A stretch of 61,955 nt of DNA from Phlegmacium glaucopus (taxonomy: Eukaryota > Basidiomycota > Agaricomycetes > Agaricales > Cortinariaceae): NCBI GenBank assembly GCA_015039465.1, contig MU130571.1:1-61955 (forward strand), in the 5' to 3' direction. Below the pieces are notes generated by a model. The model was not told where the DNA came from, made no database searches, and worked only from the letters and a program-made list of their open reading frames with translations. The translations under genes and the position numbers were made by a program. The stretch's first letter is position 1. Every line of letters begins with the position of its first letter. Shown here in pieces: positions 36,306 through 48,150 of the stretch.

Positions 36306-37752
36306 ATGCTTTCGGCAGTTCGGCACAACAACGAATTGTTTGTTGAACAAACATGGTCGGAATTTGAAATCTACTCAACAGTAAGTAAACAGATGTCACT
36401 TTTAAGTTTTAACCGAGGAAAATCGCCTCTTAGTCAAGCCGTTTGCTGCAGTTCCAGCTCTGCTGGACCTTCCTGAGATCCAACGCCAACCCGCCTCAGT
36501 CTCGAATGTCTCTTCCCGCCTCTCGTCCATGCGCGGCAGTGTTGACCTTGAGGAGGGCTGCCTCATAACAAAGGTCGTGAAGTACGTGCACCAGCTTGCC
36601 CACATGGTCAACGCAGTGCGCTCTGGGGATCTACAGCCAGTTGTAAGTCAAAAGTTCCGAGAGATCCCACCGCAGGTGCTGGAGCTCTTCTCGTTACAGC
36701 AGGACGTCCTTGAGTTAGACTTGAAGGTCATACCATATGAGGGATTCACCCTCGACGACCCATGTAACCTCGCTCTCCGTAAGTCTGAGGGTAGTGCACT
36801 CGAGACTCATCTGACTTCGAACAGTCGAATCGTTTGTTTACACGTCACTAGATCTATACGCTTTCATTGCATTGGCGCCATCTTCCTCAACTGTCAATGG
36901 GCTTATCGAAATGGTGAAATCCGACAATGACCGGCGTCAAGGGGAAATGGATCGAAGAGGCAATGTAGGAGGTCGTTTGCTCAATGTGCGCATCTATGTT
37001 GTCACGATTTCCCTCTATAGGGTTCGTGATATTTTGTCTTGAGACAGTTCCATTCCTCCAGCTTCACCAATCCAGAATATGAGCTAGTTTCTCTACACCC
37101 AGAGCATTTCCTGCCTCGTGGCGCCGTCCTCCCCATTTATGACCCCGCTACCAGAATTTACAAGAATTACGTTTCATCGCGCGATCGACGTCTCCGCGAG
37201 TCGATCGAGCCTGACAGTGCTCGCTTACCACCCTTCCGTCATGTCTTTCAGAACCGCGGCGAAACCTGTGACGTGAACATTTTCCTCGTCGCCATAAACG
37301 CCGAAATCAAATTTCGACGCTACTTTAAAATGATTCAACAGCACCCTCCTACGACCGCTCTTCCAGATGATGTTCTTGCGCTTATGCGCCGCGTTGTAGA
37401 GCTTGTCGACCTCCTCTATTGGATCCCCGTGCCAATGGAGGGCTCGAAGGGCCACGCGATACTAGCTGAAAGGGCGCTCCTGAAGCGCAAAAATCCAGAA
37501 AGGGCTGGAAGATCTTCCCATCCGCTGTACACTGAGACAACATCTGATGTGGAGAGTGGGATGGGGGGCCCACTGACTCCAACTAAAGCTAGAAATTTGT
37601 CAAAAGGCTCTAGGCGGCTTGACTGGCTAGCTAACGCGGATTTGGAGATGCGGAAGGCTTATGGAAGTGCATTAATGAGTGGCCATGGTACACCCCTCTC
37701 TTCTGTTCGACCTGTGAATCCTAAAGCTTGTACTTTCCCCCCTAGACATTGA
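36306..37752 (+). CDS. Unrecognised multi-exon gene
   Basis: A chain of coding-like segments with plausible introns: exon near 36306-36379 (MLSAVRHNNELFVEQTW); exon about 36432-36778 with PALLDLPEIQRQPASVSNVS, VVKYVHQLAHMVNAV and GFTLDDPCNLAL, ending at a GTAAGT donor; exon about 36852-36984 with LYAFIALAPSSSTVNGLIEM and GEMDRRGNVGG; and a last exon about 37044-37752 with NPEYELVSLHPEHFLPRGAV, GETCDVNIFLVAINAEIKF and ELVDLLYWIPVP. The first junction does not phase cleanly, so the start is unsure. Composition and lack of decay differ from the flanking P and M relics. It interrupts the M4-S3 spacing and could be a captured or transposon-borne gene. Family unknown. Confidence 0.5.
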
Positions 37753-38227
37753 TTACGATCCAGCCTTGTTTGAGGATGCATTCCCGATTGATGACCGTGC
37801 CCGACCTTCGATAAATGACTTACTATTGTATCTACCAAGCAGCACATTTATACTCTGACAATGCAACCATGGAGACATGGAATCAAGGCGTTACCTCTGA
37901 AGGTCTGAGTGCATAGGGAGAGCATAGGGAGAGCATAGGTTATTTCACGATCTTATCCGTGTCTGTTTTGAAATTTCGACTGGGAAAAAGTGACAAAGAT
38001 TATGGAGACGTAGGAGTGTGTTCAGCGCAGTGTTTTTAGAACGAATAAAATATATTTGAGTTTTACTCGAACTACTTATTTATACGAAGACTAAATAAAT
38101 AAAATACAATACCTGTGCTACTAGTAATGAAAATTCTGTAGCTGTGTACTCTCTTACATACGAATCCCTCGTACCCCCCTGAGGGCAAAATAGTTACTAG
38201 TAGGATGAGAATGATTTGGCATCCGGT
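37753..38227. other. Spacer with no gene seen
   Basis: A GGGAGAGCATA tandem duplication occurs at about 37915-37937. Near 38190 ATAGTTACTAGTAGGATGA resembles the first exon of M genes (antisense of LLVTI), then stops: a small M fragment at about 38180-38215. Confidence 0.45.
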
Positions 38228-38327
38228 ATCCAGATACCTACACAGAAATTGCAACTCTTCGGATATATGGCATCTGATGGTACTTTCAAGGGACACGCAC
38301 CGACCGCCGAAACTGTTCACGGACATT

Positions 38328-38821
38328 TCAAACAGTGAGTAGATTTATTCGTACCATGCCTACAGTGTAATTAACCTCGACTGTTCCGAACTCAGGGCAA
38401 CGGAGGCGGCGACCATCCAGAGTGGCCTGCCTGCTCCCGTGGATGGTAACTCTCATTTCCCATTGTCCGGGAACAACAAGACCACCTCCGGCGCAACAAG
38501 TGGTGTCACTTTTGAATAGTGAGACTATGCTGGTATAGGCGACGACCTTGGTCTCGGTAGCAGAGCTGGAATTGGATAGGACATTAGCCAACAGACATAG
38601 TGAAATCAAATGAGCAACGGTGACGTACTATTCGGATGACCTGCTATAGTTCCCGCTACCTTAGTGATATGCCTAACCCAGCCACGAGTGTCGGGAGCTG
38701 GGCTAGCTTCGTAGGTCAATGAGGAGGCTAAAACGATGCACCACGATAGAATGGCAGGTACGGCGGGCACGGTGACCTGTGCAAAGGAATATACGAGTGC
38801 GAGAGATGGGATAATAAGCAT
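38328..38821 (-). pseudogene. S3: small secreted-protein-like gene with lost splice acceptor
   Basis: Start at 38821 gives MLIIPSLALVYSFAQVTVPA, a signal peptide nearly identical to S2. The donor GCAG/GTCATC is kept, but the acceptor TTGATTTCAG of S2 reads TTGATTTCAC, so normal splicing is doubtful. The downstream part is open for 93 codons (38328-38609), with SDTTCCAGGGLVVPG and ending VRINLLTV; this shows what the longer family product may look like. Unknown function. Confidence 0.5.
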
Positions 38822-38945
38822 CTACTGGTGAAGCGTGAGAACATCAGCAGGGAAGCGCAAGCCGGAGCCGTCGTTCGCTCATGTGCAAACGTGAGTGGCT
38901 GCGTCACGGTGGATGCAGTGATTGGTACGAGACTACAATTTGAAT

Positions 38946-41130
38946 AATGTCACGAACTGCTAAGCTATCTCTGCTCAAAGGCTTTCACAATCCCCCCACG
39001 AGACTATAACCCTTCTGCTCCTTTTTGTCTACGCCAGAACAGAAGATGGAGTCATCACCACGTCACCATATGGATATTGCCTTCCTCTGATGTTCGTCGC
39101 CAAATATCAATGGGAAACAACTACTCGCATTTTGTCTTTGCAAAATCGTCAACGCTGGGAAGCAGTTAGAGATGAAATACTTCATTTATCCAGACCTTTG
39201 TCTTGTTTTATTCTCAAAAGCGCGTGCTAAAATTGAGAGTAGTGGCAAGGAGAGCGGCTGGCGATGTATCATGTTCGACCACTGGCAACTTTTGACTAGG
39301 TTCTATAAGAGCTGACCAGTTAGTTCGCCAGCGAAATTGGAATCTTTCTTGTCCCACTTTAGTTCTGAAGAGTAAGAACGAGATATTCTCAAACACGGTT
39401 AGTCATATCCTCCATCACATTTCATCTTTTTTAAAAAGAAAATAATTCCACAACTCCAGATTAAAGAAGATGGGCATTAAAAGGTTTCTGGCAGCTCTTC
39501 AATGTCAATCCCCACGTCACCGAACCCAACACCAACCGCAACACCCCTTGACCATCCAATGAACGACCCCTCGTCTTCCACCTCGCTCAAATTACCGGTT
39601 TCGTTGAAAATGCTCTCAACATTATATACAGGTAAGCTCATATGCCCCCCCGATTTTGCTTTTGTTTTACCTCCTACGTGATTCCTGACATGATCTCTCG
39701 AAAGGAAAGATCGATCTCGCTATCAAATCCAACTTCAACCTCCATTTCATCCAAGTCGAAAGGCAAAAACCCTGAATCTGCCTCTACAAGCTCTATTACT
39801 TCTACCTCTCGAATTCTGCCTACGTCTCTATTCTTCCTCACGGATGAAATCGTGCGCAAGACCTCCAGCTCCAGTACCACCTCCAGTACTTGAATCTACT
39901 CTATGACTGAAACAGAGGCTGGAGAGGCTATCATCAAAAGCGTTGTTAATTCTAGCGTTGTCTATCCAAATTCGGAAGTCAAGTATGAATTTTCGAGTTT
40001 TACGGATATGCTACGAGCACGACGACAGGTCAACCAGGGTTATCAGAAATTTGGATTGCAATCACAAGCGCACAATCGAGCAGGAGCAGGGATGCGGGTT
40101 GTACTAATAGAGAGACAGAAGACGAAGATGTGAAGAAAGGGAAGAAAAAAAAAGGTGAAGGTGAAGACTGAATAGGAAGAGGGGCGTTAATGACTCGGAG
40201 AAGTCTTTTGGTATACAAGATTTGGGGCCGTCCTCGTCGCCGTCATTCAAAGCGCCATGGCCCGTTCCCGCTTCGAATAGTACTATGAACAATTACAGCG
40301 ACGACGACGCCGATGGAGAAGATGAACAAGACGAGATAACGACTACTAATCCCACTGTTCCTGCTGCTACCCCCGATAGGTCTCCCGGTTCACCTCATCA
40401 AGCCCCGAATTTAGATGACATGCATGCGAAAGCACTTGAATCTGAATCTCTTGTCATCATGGCGGGTCCCAAATGCGTGTAGATCGGCAGTTCTTTGGAT
40501 GCTGCCTCTTCTCTTTCCTGGTCATCGGTATCGTCATGGTCCTCATCCCCTTATCCAACCCCATCGGCGCAGGCTACTCTGTATGGTCCATCGGTATCTA
40601 CTACCGATAGTGTTGCTGTTGCTCTTGGTGCTCACGGTGACAGTTAAACGATCGATTCCGGGAATGAAAACCGAAGTTTTTAGGATTGAAAGATGCTTTG
40701 GAGGAGATTATTGGGAGGGAGCAGGATTTGGATGAAGGTTTGGGACAGGGATGGTGCAGATGGGGGCGGTGGAGGTTCGAGCAATCCTCTGGCTTTGGTT
40801 TCTCTGGCGTCTCCGACGGGAGAGAAGCGGGAGCGGAGGTGGAAAGGGTGAGGATTGTGATCGGGATGTCGAGATGGGCGTTTCTGAGTTTGATGTTATG
40901 CCTGGTTATGTCGACGCTGCGGTTGGAGTTGAAACGTTGACGCTTTGGTTGTGTTCAGGGATGTATCTATGCAGGCGGATGAACCTACTCACGCGTATCA
41001 TCCGGCTGTTATATCTACCACAGTACCTGTGCAGACTGATGATGTCAGCTCTGCTACTCTACCACTTGCAACAGACGAACTCTCGAATGAGAACAATCTC
41101 GGGAAAATCACACCTTCAACCCTATGTAGG
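38946..41130 (+). pseudogene. P5: frameshifted P-family gene
   Basis: The S3-P5 junction is uninterrupted and serves as the empty site for the 9.5-kb element. N-terminal text FVYARTEDGVIT and FVAKYQWETTTR is readable, then frames break (CAGACCTTTGTCTTG has an extra base relative to P2). A good Ser-rich exon (39705-39893) encodes SKGKNPESASTSSITSTSR. Later blocks SSPSFKAPWPVPASNSTMN, an acidic run, APNLDDMHAKALESESL, coiled-coil remnants and VQTDDVSSATLP are present in shifting frames. The C-terminus (SLSTLVDRL) is absent. Confidence 0.6.
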
Positions 41131-41259
41131 GTCACATACGAAGCTGTAGTCAACGAAATCATGTATCACTACAAGCTAAATACTAGTCTAGTTATAGGTA
41201 TAAATTCTTTCCTCGCATCACATGCATCACAGGTAACGCATTTCAGATGCACTGCATGC

Positions 41260-42794
41260 TCAACGTAAGCACTCGCCGCAGTCCTCGTTATCGTTCTTTT
41301 TCTGTGCCCGCTGGGTACTAGGAAGAGCGTCTGTGAGAACCACTGTCCTCAGCTCCATAAACGTATAAAATCACGATTCACTTACTATCCACGGAATTTT
41401 GAGTACCAATACCTGAAATAGTCACATGGGTGATATTACCTACTCCCGAATTCACATTTGTCCCTGGGCCCCCTGTGTTGTATCCACTGGCATAAGGCCC
41501 CATAGGAAGTGGGTAAGGATGCCAATGCGTTGGATGGTATGGGTTATAATGAGGGACGAGCAGTGGGTTTGTCGTATACATCGGTGAACCTAGATTGTTA
41601 TGCGAGGCTGATGCGCTCCCGTCAGGACTTCCAGACGGATGTGAAAAGGGATGCCCACATATTGGACAATATGAAGCGTGATTTGAGATGAAGTGCCCTC
41701 CCGGCGTGCATAATGGTAAGCCCATACTAGCAGGTGAATTTGATGTGCTCCCAAGGCCTTGAATACATGCCATCGAGTTATCCAGATGGACCAGATCATG
41801 AGGTACACGATCCGACCGTCTCTGAGACTTGCGCTTGACCTTGGGACTCGCTCTCGGAGGTTGAGGCGCATAATCATCTTCTTCTTCTGTGGATCTGTCT
41901 TTTGTCTCCTTAACCAACAGGATGGGGTGTGTAACCACTGGCCGTCTCTTTGTTGACCTTGAGAGATTCCTCTTTACCTCGGTATTAGAACTCCTTCCCA
42001 CAGAACCTGTTAATTCATCTTCTTGCGAACTTTCCTCCCCTACCTTGACATCCTGTACAAAACAATCAGGATGCTGAAGGTAAATAGCGTAGAACCGGAC
42101 TCACGGTGACCTTCAAGTTTTCAGGAGTCATTGATGTCGTAATAATGGGATCAACATAACCCATCTGAACTTCTGGTGATGCAACAGGATCGTCTGGAGA
42201 AGGATGTGTGGACTGCTTCTTCCGGCAACACAGGATGAGGGTGGAAATGATTGCGAGGAAGACTACTCTCCCAATGACGGCCAATCGAAGGCTAATATCA
42301 GTGAATGTAGACTAATTGGTCAAGAGAACGTACCTGCAGCTTGGACATAGTAGACAGTGGTACGACTAGTTTCGTAGTCCAACCAACTACTTAACAGAAA
42401 ACAATGTTAACGTTGCATGACAATGATCTGGAAGGTGACTCACGTCAGGAAGCCGCATTGATAATTATCGGTATCCATTGGAGGATGCCCAAGATAAGCA
42501 AAGGCTAGGATGAATGGGTGGATTGACCGAGAAAATATGGTAAGAGAACTCACAGCGGGTTTGAGAACAGACTCCTCGGATAGGTATTGCCATAGTCCGT
42601 GGTAGTTTATTCAAGCAGAAGCTATTGTACGACCTTGACCAAATCAAACATTCCATACAACTTCCTTCAAGTCGTAGGGGTACCCTTATTAATATTGGAA
42701 GATATTCTGACACTCGAGTCAAGACTGGGACGTAATAGCCAGAGGGAAAAACAGTTACTAGTAGGATAACAATGATTGCGAAGGTGCTTTGCAT
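41260..42794 (-). pseudogene. M5: membrane protein gene lacking exons 5-6
   Basis: Start at 42794 (MQSTFAIIVILLVTVFPSGY). Exons 2-4 and 7-9 are recognisable, but the segment between YYVQ and the exon-6 donor is deleted, leaving ...YYVQAA joined to GTACGT. Exon 7 has lost 10 bases (CCTTCGATTGGCCGTC), so it reads into a stop in the expected phase. The helix text (AVIGRVVFLAIISTLIL) and a basic CCRKKQ follow in another frame. Exon 8 is open with a longer variant (SMGLPLCTPGGHF). Exon 9 ends CGECLR at 41260. It is the only copy that lacks the intronic TCACGTGA. Confidence 0.75.
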
Positions 42795-42900
42795 GTCAAG
42801 TTGGGATTGGAGAACACGATGTTGCTTTGCGTTTATGTAGGAAATACAAGGCGGTAGGCTCACAGATTCATACGATCAAATGTGGAAGATCAGAATCATG

Positions 42901-42968
42901 AACATGACTTAAACCTGTACATGCCTTGAATCTGAACATGACTTAAACCTGTACATGCCTTGAATCTG
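42901..42968. repeat. 34-base tandem duplication
   Basis: AACATGACTTAAACCTGTAC followed by ATGCCTTGAATCTG occurs twice in direct succession (42901-42934 and 42935-42968) upstream of M5. Confidence 0.9.
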
Positions 42969-43281
42969 AATCTATTTATAAACTACGGAATTTATAACTC
43001 CGCCACCAACTACTTTGTTAAATCTTCAAGTTATTTATTGTGTGACCCTAGAGACAAACAATACTTTTCTGACATTTTTATGTTAGATATGAGGGACACC
43101 ATGTAGGCCTGTAACCGCACCATCAAAATGGGCAAAGCGTCGATTTGACGGCCTGTACACCGGGACTTCCCGTGAGTGAGCGAGCCTTACATTGTTTCGG
43201 ACATTTCCGTACAACTTGAAAAGTAAAACGCACTCGTCTAGTTATACGTAGAATTCTTAGTAACGCAGCTCACATGTATGC

Positions 43282-44964
43282 TCAACGTAAGCACACTTCA
43301 CAGTCCTCGCTGTGGTGTGTCCGCTGGGTGTGAGTACGAGGAGCGCCTGTAAGATCCATATTGTCCTCAGCTCCATAAACGTGTAGCATCACGATTCACT
43401 TACAATCAATGGAATCGTTATTACCAATACCTGAAATAGTCACATGGGTGATATTGCCTACTCCTGAATTCGCATTTGTCCCTGGACTCCCTATGTTATA
43501 TCCATAAAGCCCCACAGGAAGTGGGTAAGCATGCCCATGCATTGGATGGTATGGATTATGAGGGACGAAGGGTGGGTTTGTGGTGTACATCGGTGAACCT
43601 AGATCGTTATGTGAGTCTGATGAGCTCCTGTCATGGCTTCCACAGGGGTGTGAAAAAGGACGCTCACATATTGGACAATATGAAGCGTGATGTGGGAAGT
43701 GCCCGCCTGGTAAGCCTATAGGTGAGTTTGATGCGCTGCCGAGGCCTTGAATATGTGCCATCGAGTTATCCACATCATGAGTTACACGATCTGACCGTCT
43801 CTGAGACTTGCGCTTGGCCTTGCGACTCGCTCTCGAAGGTTGAGGCCCATAATATTCTTCCTCTTCCGTCGATCTGTCTTCTGTCTCTTTAAGCAACAGG
43901 ATAGGGTGCGTAGCCACCGGCCGTCCCCTTGTTGACCTTGAGGGATTCCTCTTTACCTCACTTTTAGAGCTCCTTCTCACAGAACCCGTTAATTCATCCT
44001 CTTGCGAACTTGCCTCCCCTACCTTGACATCCTGCACAAAACAATCAGGATGGTGAAAATAAATAGCGTACAACCGGACTCACAGAGATCTTTTCAGGAG
44101 CCATTGACGTCGGAATAATGGGATCAACATAACCTATCTGAACTTCTGGAGATGCAACAGGATCGTATGGATAAGGATGTGTGGACTGCTTCTTCCAGCG
44201 ACGGAGGATGAGTGTGGAAATGATTGCGAGGAAGACTACTCCCCCAATGACGGCTAATTTGGCACAATCGAAGGCTAATATCAGTGAATGCAGACTAATT
44301 TGTCAATAGAACATACCTGTAGTCTTATCCAAGGCGATGTTTATGTTGTTGTCAGCCTGAATACATATGTGTATAATGTGTTCAACAAATATTGCTGGAG
44401 ATATAGATAGCAATACCTCTCTATCCAAATAATGATCGTGAGGAACCCAAGTGAACGATGTAATGGGAGCCGAACTAAATGAATGAGGAAACGTGGGACA
44501 GGATTAAGAGGTGTGGCTCACACTTGGACATAGTAGACGGTGGTGCAATTAGTTTCGTAGGCCAACCAACTAAGAGAAAACACCATTAACAATGATCCAA
44601 AAGTAGGAAGATCACGTGACTTGCACGCATTGGGCAGCCATCAGAGGATGCGCAAGATATGCAAAGGCTGGGATGATTTGTGGGTTGATCGAAAGGAGAT
44701 GGTAAGAAAACTCACAGTGGGTTTGAGAATAGACTCCAACTCGGATGGGTATTGCCATATTGCATGGTAGTTCATTCAAGCTATTGTGCGACTGTGACCA
44801 AGTCAAGCATTCAATACAACTTCCTTCAGGTCGTAGGCGTATTTGAGGCATACCCTTATAAATATTGGAAGATATTCCGGCACCTGAGCGGAGACTGGGA
44901 CATAATAGACTGAGGGAAAAAAAGTTACTAGTAGGATGAATACGATTTCGAGGGTTCTTTGCAT
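43282..44964 (-). CDS. M6: intact single-pass membrane protein, receptor-like, unknown function
   Basis: Nine exons: 44854-44964, 44716-44791, 44625-44667, 44522-44569, 44417-44474, 44317-44356, 44084-44274, 43404-44031, 43282-43346. Phases agree and give 419 residues. Signal peptide MQRTLEIVFILLVTFFPSVY; ectodomain with SHNSLNELPCN, TNCTTVYYVQV (N-glycosylation sequon NCT) and SFTWVPHDHYLDRE; helix IGGVVFLAIISTLIL then RRWKK; tail with RRSDRVTHDVDNS, CPICERPFSHP, and Tyr/Pro/His-rich repeats before ISGIGNNDSID; last exon ends EVCLR. Exon 3 is 18 bases shorter than in M7, in frame. The third intron needs a GC donor (GCAAGT); GT two bases upstream would break the frame. M2 and M6 are near-identical in exons 5-7 but differ in the ectodomain. 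Confidence 0.82.
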
Positions 44965-46324
44965 GCCAAGATGTTGGGAGTAGAGAACACGATGTTGCTT
45001 TGGTGTTTATGTAGGAAAGGAGAGGATCCAAGTAACAACTTTTCTCCCTCCAATATCCAACTTGGATCCAATAATAGTACTACTATGAAAAAAAGTAGAC
45101 ATCACAAATCCTAATAGCTATCACGTGTTTGGACTTCGGAAGGCAAGGCTTGGGCAAGGCCTAGTGTTTGCAAATTGACACCTTTTGGTTTATAACTTCG
45201 CCATCACTACTTCGTTAAATCTGATCTTTTACATCCTCACAGAGGCAGACAAAATGCATATTATTCTAAATCTATTACATTTTTATGTTATGAGGGACAC
45301 AAATTCAATGTCGTGATGAAAGAGAGAAATCCAGCTCTGCCATCGTAAAATTGCTCATTTCTCTCCATTTTATTTCTCTACGCGCCACATGCAACTTTTA
45401 ATTTTCGAAGACCAAAAGTGTTGAGTAAGGCCCTGGTGTAACACTAACAGGGTCTTAAACTCCGACACGCGCGCATACACATAACACACGTTAAATACAC
45501 AAACTTACAAGAAGCAGGGAGTTGATGGGTGAGAAACAAGAACCTAGGAACTAACCCCATTTCTCGATATTTTGAAACCCTCGGGAATGGGTTGACCTTC
45601 CCCGTGTCCGGGCGTCCGAGTGTAACTGTCAACATCCATTCAATATCCATTACAATTGCGTCAGGGCCACAATTGACTGTGACCTACCCTTGACATCAAC
45701 CTTTGGAAATAAGGAAACCATAACAATGTGGCCGAAAGGCAAGGCTTTTAATGGTAGACTCTAGAGGTTTGACAAACTCGCCGAATTGTTCAATCAATCC
45801 CCAATTTCACACATTGTCAACCTGTCAACGCAGGGCTTAGGAGGGGATTTTAGAACTTGACCTCCCATCAGAAATATACATTTCGACGGTATGCATCTCT
45901 CGTGAGCTCTCGTGGCGATCGATGAGGATCGATGGTTGTGGTGAGTTTCTAAAACGGGAACACGTCCGAATCGCACATGGCACAACCTAAAGCCAGGCGA
46001 TCAACGTGATCGGTGAAGATCGACGTTCATCGATAATCAATAAAGCTAAGGCGCTGCTGCTAAAGAGCTTGCTAAAGCTTTTAAATTTTTTAAAGCTCCG
46101 CGCTATTGCTGCTTGATGCCTTATCATAATATCAGTGTTATCACATCGTCAACTGTCATTAGATTATCAGTTTGACAGCGTGGAGACAATTCGGCCACCC
46201 CAATGGCAGAGTTTGTTCAATCCTGACAGATATTTCGCCGGAAAGAAGTTTGCGTCACGAAATCCCACACATGGCACCTGCCCGAAACATTGGTTATTCC
46301 CCAGACTATCACTCTTTCTCCGAG
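44965..46324. other. Intergenic stretch with decayed fragments
   Basis: The promoter side of M6 shares about 50 bases with M2, M5 and M7. The segment 45185-45300 (AACTTCG...ACTTCGTTAAATCT...TTTTTATGTTATGAGGGACA) is a diverged copy of 42975-43095. The segment 45868-45955 matches 10655-10735. I see no gene; short frames at 46135 and 46401 have no exon context. Confidence 0.45.
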
Positions 46325-47123
46325 TTGAGTAGTAAATTATAATTTCTACGACATCAACAGCTGATCAGGTGAGCCCTTAAGCCTTATTTCTAGTAACGGT
46401 TTGCTCATGTGTTTTCAGGGTACGCCAACCTTATCTCTGGCCTGCGTTGTTCAAGCCTTGGAGCGGGTCAACCGGTCAGCGAAGGTTGGGGATTATGTTC
46501 TCTACATGATTGTGCCTGGGTTCCTGGGATTGACCCATGCGGCCTATGAAGAGGCTTTCATGCATCATTTGATGCGCTTTCAGTACAGTCTTGGTACAGT
46601 TTAGACCGCTGCTTTGTGGAAATAAAGAGCCATGGCACCATGACTGCACGACGATGCTGAATATTCTTTCTGGCTGCTAATTTACCGAGCAGTGCACGAT
46701 TTTCCCCAAGTTGAAGATCGTGTTCATGACTGAAATTCTGACTTCGGTATGAACATCACTTACCCACATACAAGTCGACATCAGACATTGTAGCATCTCT
46801 GCGGCCACCCATTTCTTTTTTGGTGTTAATTTAGGATTAGAAGGTTTCCTAATATCCGGACTTTCTTCACGCGGGTCTCCAGTGCCGCATACTATTGACC
46901 TTTATCAGAATAAATATTCACGAAGTTACCTAAGGCTGATGCTCCTCCGAACAACCCGCTACATTTATTGACTCGCAACCCCATAAAGAGAGTCCTTTCA
47001 CATACAGCCGGGTCTTAACCGCTCGAGACCTTGGTTTTGTTATCAAAGTCTCATGTATCAATAGGAGCCGTCGAGCCTGATAAGTATTGCATTATAGGCA
47101 TGCTTTTATCCGACCGCCAATAT
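46325..47123. repeat. Duplicated block, copy B
   Basis: Collinear with copy A at 31786-32480, with an extra about 180 bases (46372-46555). It continues beyond the inserted element at 48775 (CAGTTGTAAATAGA, matching CAGTTGTAAGTGGA in copy A). Confidence 0.7.
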
Positions 47124-47399
47124 GTCTGAAAAATCAAAAAAAACATATAGGGTATCATAGAGTGATAGAGGACCATGTCAGGTGCTATAAGGTTGTCAGG
47201 TGGCAGGTCACTATGTCACTTTCAATCAACATTTATAATCTTTGATAGACTCTGCACTGTATACAGACACTATCAATACTTAAAGACTGTACCAGGATGG
47301 GTAGGGCCTGACATATCCTGATCCACCTTGTTGGTACTGAGAGACCCAGGCCATCAGGTGAAAAATACTACACTTACTCTCAGGTTTTTTTTACCGGAA

Positions 47400-47660
47400 T
47401 TTCCGACCTTACTTTACTTACTTACTTATCAAGTATTTACTTACTTATTATTACTAGTAGTATTTTACTTATTATTATTATTAACATTAGTAGTATTTAC
47501 GGCCACTTAACTAGTTACTTATTAATTGTTAGTAGTAGTATTATTATTAGTATTGTGAGTTAGGCAAAAGGGAAAGATTTTAACATCTACCAGGAATCGA
47601 ACACATGACCCATTACAACAACTCACAGCACTAAAGACCACTATACCATTATTCCATGTA
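47400..47660 (-). ncRNA. tRNA-derived SINE-like sequence
   Basis: On the minus strand the head reads GGAATAATGGTATAGTGGTC; it has a good polymerase III A box TGGTATAGTGG (47638-47648) and, 35 bases further, a B box GTTCGATTCC (47593-47602) followed by TGGTAG. Downstream the sequence turns into TAATAATAATAAGTAAGTAA-type simple repeats (to about 47400), as in SINE tails. The anticodon arm does not fold as a clean tRNA, so I call it tRNA-derived, not a functional tRNA. Confidence 0.6.
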
Positions 47661-47680
47661 TACATAAAGAAACTAACAGC

Positions 47681-48150
47681 TATATATACCTTTCTCTCCT
47701 GACCAAATAATATATTCTGGCACTTCCTGAAGGGCTACTACCATGTATTTTATACCAAAATGTTCAGAAAAATGAGACGAATCCATTGGTAATAAAATAG
47801 TGATGTTAAACGCACTCTTATACATGTTATATGCAAAACAGTGCAAAATATCCAGTAAAATGATGTGCTCTATGCTTATAAATATGCCTACCATGACATA
47901 TTGTATATCGTTAGAAAGCTACACATTGGGGGAATCTAACCATATTATGAGCGTGGGAATATGAGCATTTTTGAAACATTAATACACATAAAGTACATAA
48001 AAGCACACATCAGATGTGTGTTTCACATCACTATTTTATTACCAATGGATTACCCTCATTTTTCTGAACATTTCGGTATAAAATACATGGTAGTAGCCCT
48101 TCAGGAAGTGCCAGAATATATTATTTAGTCAGGAGGGCAGAGTATATATA
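47681..48150. repeat. Nested foldback repeat with about 125-base arms
   Basis: The arm 47681-47806 is complementary to 48025-48150 with few mismatches (both contain TATTCTGGCACTTCCTGAAG or its complement, and CCATTGGTAATAAAATAGTG). The loop is about 218 bases. TATATA lies at both outer edges. It has the form of a foldback or MITE-like element inserted in the larger element, and its transcript would form a long hairpin. Confidence 0.88.

Noticed and set aside
38328..38609. Hydrophobin, suggested by a CC pair and a signal peptide in S3
   Set aside because: The eight-cysteine spacing of hydrophobins is absent in S1, S2 and S3.
2448..44073. Mating-type locus, suggested by repeated convergent or divergent gene pairs
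   Set aside because: No homeodomain, pheromone precursor CaaX motif or seven-helix receptor is visible in any copy.
47585..47657. Functional tRNA gene on the minus strand
   Set aside because: A and B boxes are good, but the acceptor and anticodon stems do not pair well and a simple-repeat tail follows, favouring a SINE-like relic.
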